64,000 nucleotides of DNA from Lyophyllum atratum (lineage: Eukaryota; Basidiomycota; Agaricomycetes; Agaricales; Lyophyllaceae), in contig JACGCN010000006.1 in the NCBI GenBank assembly GCA_014905825.1, positions 124,001-188,000 of the forward strand. The letters run 5' to 3'. Shown here one piece after another: positions 24,981 to 34,772 of this stretch (the stretch's first letter is position 1; each line of letters starts with the position of its first letter). Below the pieces are notes generated by a model. The model was not told the DNA's origin, did no database searches, and saw only the letters and a list, made by a program, of their open reading frames with translations. The position numbers and the translations under genes were made by a program.

Positions 24981-27900
24981 TTAAATGTGAGTGTTGTTCC
25001 ATAAAGACCGTACTACGAAATCCGCAGGGCTTGGCGCCGCAACACGCGAAAGCGCAGGATTCAGGAGAAAAGATACTAAGCAAAATGTCAGGCACAAGTA
25101 ATGACAGCCAGCAAAGATACGGGGGACCCACCTGTTCTATCGATCCCTGGAATCAGGTAGAAGCCATTCGAGGGTAGGCCTGTCTCCTTATCAACGAACA
25201 CCCCGATTGTTCCCGCGGGATGGTCCAACCATGTCCATGGTGCCACACCTCCTTTGGCCGACAAAGTAAACGTTAGATCTTGACTCCTGGTGACGCTGAT
25301 CTCTGGATCGACGAGGTGGGCGTTGGCCAGGGAAGTGGGAGTGAACTGTCCAAACGGGTCAATATTCGTCGTCAAATGATTAAAAGCAGCCTGACATATT
25401 GTTCATTAGTCACTTTCCGACCGTCGATATCCGCCGTCGCGTTGAGAAGGAGCCACACGTCTGCTGCTTCCTTGCCAGCGGGAAGTATCTTATTTAACCC
25501 CGAGGCCTGGGAAATCAACGAGTTGTTCAACGTCGGGACTGTGAAGTTGAACAATGTCGTGTTCAGCGGCTTGCCCAACCAATCGTACCATGTGAGCTGC
25601 GCCGACCCCTGTACCTCCTCCAACCGATCAGAAATGACGAGTGTGCGCAACGTCTCGTTTGCGGCTGTCCAGAAGGGGAAGATCGTGATCGGCGAGAAGA
25701 TTCCCGTCAACCCATACTGCAGTACCTTCCATCTCCCAGAATACTCGATGCTCGACCAGCTAACACCCTGCCAGATGTCGTTGAGCTGCCATACTAACGC
25801 TCCGAGGTTATTCTCGCCCTGGCCAGCCCCATGACGATACCAGGCGACCTGAGATACCATAGTCATCGTCTGGAAGACCTGCGTGCTGTAGCACCATTGC
25901 GCAAACGTCTGATTGGTATCGGTCGTGCCAGGGGTTGGGAGCCAGAGTTCCACAGCTACCGTCAGTTCCCGCTGGCCTTCCGGGGCGTTGGGGTTAGGGA
26001 ATGCGAGCGAGCCCGCAGGTGGATGATGTTCTCTTGACATGACTACTGTGGAGTTGAAAGAAAAGTCTTCCGGAGAGGTTAGGACTTCTTCCCAGCTGTA
26101 GAAGGACGGCATCGAGTGGAACCTGAGAGTTTAGCGTGAGCCTCGTCGTCCGAAGATAGCTCTGGTCCCGACGGAATAGACGAACCCAAATTCATTCATA
26201 AATCTGGATACTGGGAACGTGCTGTAATCGAATGCTACGCTGGCATCGTAGTTATATCGTTCTTATAAAAGCATCATTTGAGACCTTAACGTCAACCTGT
26301 AAGATATAGAGCGTACCTGCGTTGCCATATATATTGCCTTGTGTCCCATTGTCGAATCGAAGGACGTACGGGTCAAGACTGAGGACGCCTTTCGTTGTTG
26401 AGCAGTCGGTGTAGGGTACCTATGAGGATTCGAGCTGTAAGGAGGCGTTCGTTATTGAGTCTCAGGTGTAAACATACTGAATGGGTCTCAGATACGACAA
26501 TATCGTGTAAGAAGTGCTGGAACAGGGTCACGAACTATAACGTTCTTTAGTCGATGGAAAGGAGGGTACTGCAGAGTAGGCAACACACCTCGTTCAAAAA
26601 ATGAATTCCATTCTCCACGGAACGATTCGTCGACGTGACAATACCTTCAATCTCGTTTCCACCAGCCCACTGAACATTGCTCGGGTGCCTGTTCACTCTC
26701 CTGACATTCTGGCGGACCTCAGATTCTATAGTCTCGAGCAAAAAGTCGTTGATCGGATATAAGGCATCGGAGAAGATGAGCTCGGACCAGGCCAGAATTC
26801 CTATTTCGTCGCAGATGGAGTAGAAGTCGTATCCGCCTCCTGCAACGGAGGACGAAGATGGCTGGTATGTCCCACCACCCCACACTCGCAGCTGAAAACG
26901 ATATGAACGTTAGAACACGTTCCGCAGCAGGTGAGGATAAAGGGAACGAACCATGTTCTGCCCACTCTTCACGGCGCTTTCCAAAACCCACCTCACATGA
27001 TCAGTAGTCATCCTAGCGTAGAAGGGATCGAACGGAATGATGTTGGTCCCAAGACTGTAGAACGCCTTCCCGTTGATCTTGAAGTGCCACTGGTCGCCTG
27101 GAATAATCCCTCTCCGGCCGACATCTTCCTTGGAATACGGTGCTTGCGCAAGCTCGATTGTCCGGAATCCCGTCCTCGTGACGAAGTTCACGAGGCTGTT
27201 GGAAGAGGCATTGTCCGACGCCGGAGTACCAAGGACAACAGTCAAGTTGTAGAGCTGTGGTGTCCCGAGATTATGGGGGTACCATCTCTGTGGCACGCTA
27301 TCCGGAATTGACCAGGTAGCAGTGACCCAAAATGACTCATTGGTCGAGATCGGGATATTAGAAATGTCGAAGGGCTTGGACCTGATGTTGAGCTCGGGGA
27401 AAGCGAGTGTCAGGATGGATTTCGGTATTGCAGCAGCAGAGCGAAGCGCAAGAGTGACATTCACGATCCAGTCGGCATTCTGTTTGGGAGGAACAGAGAA
27501 TGACTGGCCGGTTTTGTAGATATCGATAGAAGACTCATCGACGAAAATTGGCCCGGCCACATCGTTCACGCTCGCGGGGTCTGAAGGTGATATGGGCGGT
27601 GTGCCTGTTTGAATGGTCGAAACGTTTGTATTGGACGACAAGGTCACCAGATAAGCTCGCTTGTATATCCCAACCGGTACGAATGCGGGGCCCTACCTCC
27701 TATTTCAGGACATACTCAAGGCGATCAAATTTCGCAACTCACCCAATCCCAACCGAAGTCGGAGGCAACCTTGCGGACCCACGGAAAGATGCCAGGATAT
27801 TCGAACTAATGGTGCAGACGTGAGTGCAACGATGGTACGAAATGAGGATACACTACTTACCCCACCGTTCCCAGGGAAATGTTCAGCATCAGGCCGCGTG

Positions 27901-28498
27901 CTAACGTTCAAGGCGTAGTGATAAGCCGACTGGAGGGATACAGTGACATTGTTGTCATCTGAGGACGGCGATGCAACTGATGCAGAAACGTCGAAGGTGT
28001 ATTGTCGAAATTGATTGTTCACCCATGCCACAGGGTGTCCAGCCACACTCTGGACTGACGGTCAGAACACTTGACCACATGGCATGACTACTGTACACAT
28101 ACGATATTGGCAACGGTATCAATTCCGTAAAAGACCAAAAGGGTCGTCTGTTCCGCCGTGGCGTTCAATGTACGACTGAATGGGGACAAGTCAGCCGTAT
28201 ATGTCCAGTCGTCGTCGATGATCCAACGTTGAGTAAAGTCTAGGGTATCATGAATACCTTCCAATCAATAATACTGATACTGGGAATACTCACCGTTTAT
28301 TCCGAGAAGTGGCTCGGTAATCACTCCAGCATTCGCGAGATCCAAGTGAGCCTGGGACGGGGGTCCTGAAGCCGGAATCTGGATGGAACCATTCTTGTTC
28401 TTCAGCGTCCACTGAAGCTCGGAGAGATCGAAGATTGCTCCAGAAACGCTTGAGATGATCGATAGAGACAAAAGGGAGGCGAACGTAGAGCTATACAT
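24981..28498 (-). CDS. Secreted beta-mannosidase, GH2, tandem copy B
   Basis: This has the same exon layout, strand and domain order as copy A and very similar protein sequence throughout: signal peptide (FASLLSLSIISSVSGA), [20 protein letters not shown], acid/base glutamate in WAGGNEIEG, and a C-terminus ending [12 protein letters not shown]. No stop or frameshift is seen in the exons I followed. Amino-acid differences are scattered and mostly conservative (for example a C-terminus of RVAAPSPADF versus [10 protein letters not shown] in copy A), consistent with two functional paralogues under constraint. It acts like copy A on beta-mannosides outside the cell. Whether the two differ in expression or specificity cannot be told from sequence. 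The ATG at 28498 begins the signal peptide. Confidence 0.9.
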
Positions 28499-29255
28499 GT
28501 TGGAAAGCTCCCAGTACTCGGGGAAATTTACATGTTATAGTTTGGTTACCGCATGCTGCTCGAGACTTCCGCCCCACAAATCACGTCAAAGGTGCTTGGT
28601 AGTAAGAAAAGGAGAAGGTGGCAATAGGAGAGTTCCGTCGATCATGAGGCTGAGGGCCGCCAAATTTAGAATTTGGCTTCGTGGAGGGCCGCCTGACGCC
28701 ACGTCGATACACACAACTCAGACTTCTTTCTTTGCGCTGCCGCTTCGAACGAGAAGAACGGGTCGAATATGCTCCACCTTCACGATGATGGGGATGATGT
28801 TGAATACGGCCGTCTATGGCCACCTGGGATCGGGCACGACGTCTTGTCAGAATAATGAGTGACGAGTTGTCCGAAGAAGCAAGTGCGGGATCACGAGGCA
28901 TCATAATGTGGAATAATGTTGTACCATCCTCGAAGTTCAAGGCGCTGAAGCGGTGAAGTCGGCGTCATTATATGCTGGGAAGCATCATCATGTGACGTCT
29001 TTCGATCCATTTGCCCATCCCGTGTGAACCGAAGATCCCAAACATACGCCTCAGCGTGAGTATTTGACCAGTGCGTCCGACTACCTTCCCGAACAGGTGT
29101 CATTTCTTCTCACATGTCCGACGACAGTGGAATCCAATCCTCCCAAGCACGCCAAGAGTGAAATATGTAGGACATAAGAACTTACAGAAGGCCACGGAAG
29201 AATGTTCGTACATCCTAGCATTGCCATCGAAACGATTCGCCACGACTCTTGTAAA
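28499..29255. other. Intergenic region upstream of beta-mannosidase copy B
   Basis: The left 220 bases are related to the copy A promoter. The rest to 29255 is the 3' flank of the split host gene. No other gene is supported. Confidence 0.4.
28572..28577 (-). promoter_or_regulatory. Candidate CreA/Mig1 carbon-repression site, copy B
   Basis: The minus strand reads GTGGGG about 74 bases upstream of the copy B ATG, inside a short block (CGCCCCACAA) identical to that upstream of copy A. Confidence 0.35.
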
Positions 29256-29817
29256 CTATGCGACCTCGACACGGCATCCGATCGCTCGGCCAATCTCCTT
29301 CTTACGCTGGTTGATAGTGCGAGGCGGAGGTACCCCGTACCCGTCGAGATATGCGGTCGTTTGAGCTCCCGTTAATGTTCTGATAGACTCCACGTTTAGG
29401 AGCGCGGGAAGATTGTGCTGGAGAAGGTTAAGAATGAAATAAAGAAAGAAGTCTAGTCATAACTTACTGGCGGCGCTGTAGGCAGAGTCCCGTCATTGAA
29501 AGGTACGATCTTGTAGGGTTCGACGGTCCCGTCAGCGCACCGGGAGTTGTACATCTATCATACAATTAACACGAGGGTGGCTATAAATGTGATCGGACAG
29601 GACGAACTTGATTGACGGTCTGCGTGAGGGGTGCAAGACCAAGCCTAAGGCCGCGAGCCAAGGCAGCCGCGAACCAAGGTGGCGCCTCTGCCGCCGCCGC
29701 ATCTTCATCTGAATGGCAAATATCAATAACATCGTATGGCGGCGGCGCTTGCAAAGCAACAACGTACCCGGGGGAGCGTAAGAAGCCATAAGCTTGGTCT
29801 CGTAGATCCGAGCGTGT

Positions 29818-29825
29818 ACAACATC
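29818..29825. repeat. Left 8-bp target-site duplication of hAT element 1
   Basis: ACAACATC directly precedes the terminal TAGTGTTG of element 1 and is repeated directly after its other end at 33962-33969. Eight bases is the size typical of hAT insertions. Confidence 0.9.
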
Positions 29826-32800
29826 TAGTGTTGTACCGGGTCGGGCTTGAAAGCCCTGAAGCCGAGAAGCCGGCCTTACTTTGGCCCGAGCCGAGCCGGC
29901 CTTTGATTGGGCTTTGTAGGGCCTGCGGCTCGGCTTCATGTTTAGGAAAGCCTCCAGAAGCCCTCAAGCCCGGCCTACCTACCAGGTGTAAGTGCTCACC
30001 TCGGACCGTTTCACGGCCTTTCCCGTAGAATTATACAGTCGTGAATAAAATAGAGTTCTCAAAAATTCGCAGCCGACGGCTTGGTATATCAACAAACGCA
30101 AAGGCCACCTGACGTCACGCGCACTATGCCCGACGGCGCTAATTTACCTCGCGTCAGACGCGTCGCGAACCCATCCCACAAACTCACGGATCCTGACAAC
30201 GACGGCGAGATTCAGCTCAAGACTCATCAAATCCAACGTGCCGAGGAGCTGAAAGCACAACACCTGCGAGTTTTAGAAAAAGAAAAGGAGTTGAAGGATG
30301 CAACTCGCAAACGGGGTACCTCAGCTGCAAACCTTAGTCTTGAAGAGAGCCCGGCAGACCAGCCTCGTGCATGCTGAACACCTCTTCCTTTTCAACCATT
30401 AACATCATTGTGTCGATTTATAGGGAAGAAGCCGCGTAATGACACCTCAGCAGGGATCACACCCGAAGATATGGAAGGTGCATGGATCTCGACCTTCTGA
30501 TTGGTCAAGCGCGAACTGACATCTCTGATGTCCTTCTTTCTATTTAGATTCGACTCCTCAGCAAGTACCACATGACGCGAACCCTGCTGCAACCAGTGAA
30601 AGTCGCACGACACCCACTGCTGGCATAGACGCCCCACAACGAGTCGCCCCACCAATTCCTCGCCGTCCGACTGTCGAAGAAGTCGATGACGACGAACCCG
30701 CCCCTCGTAGACATCGAAAATCCACTGCCATCATCGTAGATGACGACGACGACGAAGACGGACCAGTCCCACCACATCCGTCGCGTGCAGCTGCACCTGA
30801 GAAAGCCGGTAACACGCTACCTGACGAGTCTGGATCCGACAGCGAAATGGGATGCCATCACCGAGGTAGTACCGCCGAAAGCCTCGTATGCGGATCGTAC
30901 ACGCGACGTAAACTATTTCTTTTCCCCGGCGTTTATGAAGGACGGTAATAAGTCGGTATGGGAGTGCCGACGTTGCTCGTGAGTCCTCCTTTCTACTGTA
31001 TTAAATCATACTGACTCCTTCTTATGAAAAGGAAAAAGAATACGAAGCCTATCGCGCTGGTCTCGGATGTGACGACGCTGCGGCGGCACATGGAGGCAGC
31101 CCACTCGGTAAGTACTTTTCTTAACCTCTCATTTCTCAAGCGGCTGACATGACACGATACACATAGGCCATTTATCAGAATTGGTGTGAGAAGAACGACT
31201 TCCTCTCAATGCTCCCGCGCGATGCGAAGAAACGAAAGAAGCAAGCCGAGGCCGACAAGCAGACTCGCCTCGATCCACACCTCGCAGAGAAGAAAGAGAA
31301 AGAAAAGGTAATACCATATACTGATGACTTATTCAGGCAGGCAGCCGTTGAATGGCTTATCGCCACTGATCAGGTGCGCCGTAACTCCTCACGCAACTTT
31401 TCAGTCGCAGTAACACTCTATATTAGCCTGTCAGTGCTCTCGAACACCCGAAATTTCGGGAAATGATCCATGTCGCTGCGCGTGCGACCAACGGCGTTAA
31501 CATTCCTGGCCGTAAACAGACGCGCCGGGAAATTGTCGACATGTTCAAGCGGCAGATGAATCACCTACGCGCGAAGCTTAACGTGAGTTCACATGTTCTT
31601 ACTATCACGTCCAGGGTACTTATAAACACACAGGGCCCGACGGTTCAAGGCGTCATAAACATGACATGCGATGCTTGGCAGGCATCGAATTCCGATGGGT
31701 ATTTCGCAGTAACCGGTTCATGGATTGCGGAATCGACGCCTGGTGAGTGGAAGGCGGAAACCGGACTTCTCGGCTTCGTGAAGATGAACAACGTGCACAA
31801 CGGGAAGCGTCTTGGGAAGGCTATGTATAAGGTAGCACTTCGTCTCGGAATTGTACACAAGGTATGTATTCTATTAACCTCCCTCCGCTTGTGGCTGTGA
31901 GCTCACCAAAATTTGAGGTTGGATGGGTAACATCAGATAGCGCAAAGAATAACGACACGATGATGGTTCACTTCGCGTACCATGTCTCGAAGTTCACGGG
32001 GAAGAAGTATGATCACGCGCAATGTCGAGTTCGGTAAGTCTGGCTGCATACCATGTCATATCTACTAAGCAATTTGGTCAGCTGCCTCGCCCACATCATC
32101 AATCTCGCAACGCAAGCTCTTATTGCCGCCCATAGTCGATCAAAGCACTACGACCCCCAGAAGCCCGACGATGACATGGTTACGGTCCGCGATGATCAGT
32201 TTGATCCAGTTTCCGACGACGATGCTGACGGACCTGGCCTCGTTAATCAACGAGATGAGATAGGGTTAATTAGGACCATCACAGTAAAGGTAAGTTACAC
32301 GTCACTTAGACATTGACATCTTGGATTCATACGTGATGTAGGAGCGATCCTCAGCAAAGCGAAAACGCTTTTTTCACAAGCTTCAAGAGAAGGCGGGATT
32401 AAGTCCGCTTCAGCTCCTCATTGATATGAAAGTTCGGTGGTCATCCACATATGTGATGCTTCAACGCGCAGAGAAACTGAAGACGGTATGTATTCTTATT
32501 CATGTTCTGAGTTCATCTCACATATTTTGATGTAGTTCATCGTGCCTTTCCTCGATGAAATTATCCGAGAGGAAAAGGACCGCAAAAAGAAGCAGAAGCT
32601 CAGTGAGCTCATTCCATCGAAGGCAGAATGGAAACGAGTATCACTTTTCCTTGATCTACTTACAGTTGAGTGACCGACCACTATTCCTGCTTTCCGTTCT
32701 TGTACTTACCCCTTACCAAGCATGCTGAGAACGCACAGCATGCGTTCTCGACAGATCAGGGTCCCACGCTTCACCTCGCTATTCCAGCACTCGAGGCACT

Positions 32801-33961
32801 TCACAAGGCCTGGTCCCTTCGGGCGCAACGGGATAAGTATCATGACTTCCATACCTCGCTTCAAGCTGGACTGGCGAAGATCGAGGACTATTATGATAGG
32901 ACAGCTGAATCTGAGGTGTATACGTTCGCGATGCGTAAGTTTAATTTATTGGAGCACAATGAAAACAAATAGCAATGATATCATCACATCTAGTTCTTGA
33001 CCCCTCGTCAAAGGCAGATTATCTACGGAAGTATTGGGGCGACGATCTCGCGAAGAAAGCAATTGAGCAGGCGGAGACGACGGTACGTCATTACAATTCG
33101 AAGTTAACGTGATCTTCTACTTATTCCAGCTTCAGTACAAAGTACGGTATTTCGAGATGTATGGCAACGGGCCAGTGCCGGTGAACTCAGGAACGCACAA
33201 GTCCGCTCGTAGCAAGCTGAACAAACTGCTTCGTGAGTTGTCTGATGACGAAGGGGCCGGCTCTGCTCCTGCTACGCCGTCTGCATCTGAAAATTCCGAC
33301 AAGCCGTGGCTTGATGGTTTCAATCGGTATCTTGATGCGACTGATGTCCTGGGTGATATGAGCATCGTCAAATGGTGGGGGGTAAGTTAAGTTTGTTCTC
33401 GAGATTTCCGCAAGTGTTCTGACTGAGAATCAAGCTCAATACCTCGCGGCATCCCGTATGGGCCTCCCTTGCGCGTGATTACTTATCTATCATGGCATCC
33501 TCAGTTTCGAGCGAGCGCGCTTTCTCGTCCGCAGGCATTACCATTTCGAAACGCCGAAATCGACTCAAGGCGGACGTCGTCGAGGCTCTGCAGTTCATGA
33601 AGTGTGTCTTTCACAAAGACATACTTCTTCGTGAAAATCCGATGGTCAGTATCGAGGTAGACGACGAGGATGAGGCCTCGCATGATGAAACGACTGAGAA
33701 GGAGAGCTGGGATAACTTGTTGGGTGATGACGTCGAGGAAGAACTGGACACACTGAGTGATGATTCAGACGACGACGTTTTCGTAGCACAAATTTAAATT
33801 ACACTTTCTCTCGCTACTAAAGCCGGGGCTTGAGCCCTCCTAGGCCGAAGCCTAGCCCGACTGAGGGCCTAGGGCTCGGCTTGACATCGTTGCAAGCCTT
33901 GACCTCCAGAAGCCCGACCCAAGCCGGGGTTTCTGAGCCGAGCCGAGCCCGCACAACACTA
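29826..33961 (+). mobile_element. hAT DNA transposon, element 1 (without MITE)
   Basis: This 4136-bp element has terminal inverted repeats beginning TAGTGTTGT and ending ACAACACTA, perfect over 9 bases and then interrupted, and is flanked on both sides by the 8-bp duplication ACAACATC. Both subterminal regions (about 150 bases each) are packed with copies of AGCCGAG/CTCGGCT and AAGCCC/GGGCTT motifs in both orientations, as in other hAT elements where they are transposase-binding sites. It encodes one multi-exon transposase. It is the only copy with matching target duplications, so it is the best candidate for the founding insertion. Confidence 0.93.
30126..33797 (+). CDS. hAT-family transposase with BED zinc finger, element 1
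   Basis: About a dozen or more exons encode an estimated 900-1000 residues. The first exon (30126-30366) is followed by an acidic disordered part (AIIVDDDDDEDG). Next is a BED-type zinc finger (CRRC near 30964-30975, HMEAAH at about 31089-31106). The RNase H-like catalytic core has the first Asp in TCDAWQ (31670-31672) and the second in VTSDSAKNND (31936-31938). The hAT C-terminal dimerisation motif ASSVSSERAFSSAG lies at about 33494-33535, and an acidic tail ends at the TAA. The product should cut and join element ends in the nucleus. No premature stop is seen. One junction near 30810-30845 needs either a 35-base intron or is frameshifted, identically in all copies. The ATG is chosen because the upstream frame begins with TTG. 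Confidence 0.85.
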
Positions 33962-33969
33962 ACAACATC
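33962..33969. repeat. Right 8-bp target-site duplication of hAT element 1
   Basis: ACAACATC directly follows the terminal CAACACTA of element 1 and matches 29818-29825. Confidence 0.9.
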
Positions 33970-34472
33970 GTCTTCAGTCGAGGAATTGGCTCGTCGCTGT
34001 TCTACAGCGAGGTCAGATTGGGATATGCACGGTAATCCAGATATGATGATGCCACTTACGGTTGTCGAGGTCAATGTTTCCGGCGTATAGATGAGCCTTT
34101 TTGATGTCTTCTAGCGTAGGCGGAGACCTTGGAACATCCGGTAAGCGTACATTGGCAACACTCTGAAGCGGCAGTGCGACGGGCATGATATCGATGGGGA
34201 TGGTGCGAGTACAAGTCAATGGACTTGTGATCAGAGATGGTTGACTTCTCGCATCGCATCACGTGACAACAATGAGATCAATGTCATTGTCAAGTCCCCA
34301 TCCTCCTCCTCAAGACCTATCGCCTGTCCTCCACTGCCGTCGGTCACAAGGAGTCTGATCCCAGCGTCGGAATGGGCCATGCTTGAAGGAGAGTGACTCC
34401 GGCGTCCGTGCCCCGTCTCGCTCTACGTCTCGCGTCTCGTGTGTGCCGGCAGATTGTGGGATTGGCACGCAC
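33962..34472. repeat. Array spacer 1 (511 bp): 5' end and promoter of the split host gene
   Basis: Host DNA between E1 and E2, found again unchanged at 39169-39679 and 44374-44884. On the minus strand it carries the start codon (34186), exon 1, the first intron and the first 40 bases of exon 2 of the split gene, plus about 290 bases upstream with a CACGTG-like box (TCACGTGA at about 34260). It ends in GCACGCAC before E2, which does not match the ACAACATC that follows E2. Confidence 0.85.
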
Positions 34473-34772
34473 TAGTGTTGTACCGGGTCGGGCTTGAAAG
34501 CCCTGAAGCCGAGAAGCCGGCCTTACTTTGGCCCGAGCCGAGCCGGCCTTTGATTGGGCTTTGTAGGGCCTGCGGCTCGGCTTCATGTTTAGGAAAGCCT
34601 CCAGAAGCCCTCAAGCCCGGCCTACCTACCAGGTGTAAGTGCTCACCTCGGACCGTTTCACGGCCTTTCCCGTAGAATTATACAGTCGTGAATAAAATAG
34701 AGTTCTCAAAAATTCGCAGCCGACGGCTTGGTATATCAACAAACGCAAAGGCCACCTGACGTCACGCGCACT

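Larger units (their letters stand above)
29256..34186 (-). pseudogene. Agaricomycete family gene of unknown function, split by hAT element 1
   Basis: Five exons can be drawn on the minus strand: 34186-34060; 34001-33962 continuing across the insertion to 29817-29768; 29708-29608; 29554-29468; and 29417-29256. With the 4136-bp element and one copy of the target duplication removed they total 567 bases, 188 codons plus stop, with no break. The C-terminal block (HNLPALLNVESIRTLTGAQ, then GYGVPPPRTINQRKKEIG) belongs to a family I recall as common among uncharacterised Agaricomycete proteins. No function is known to me. An amphipathic helical segment (PPWFAAALARGLRLGLAP) precedes it. The gene is now disrupted in exon 2 after codons reading EDDV. 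Its 5' half and promoter are repeated in the spacers of the transposon array. Confidence 0.7.

Noticed and set aside
34473..34480. GCACGCAC as a target-site duplication of elements 2-4
   Set aside because: The 8-mer is found only on the left of these elements. The right flanks are ACAACATC or GAAACGAA.
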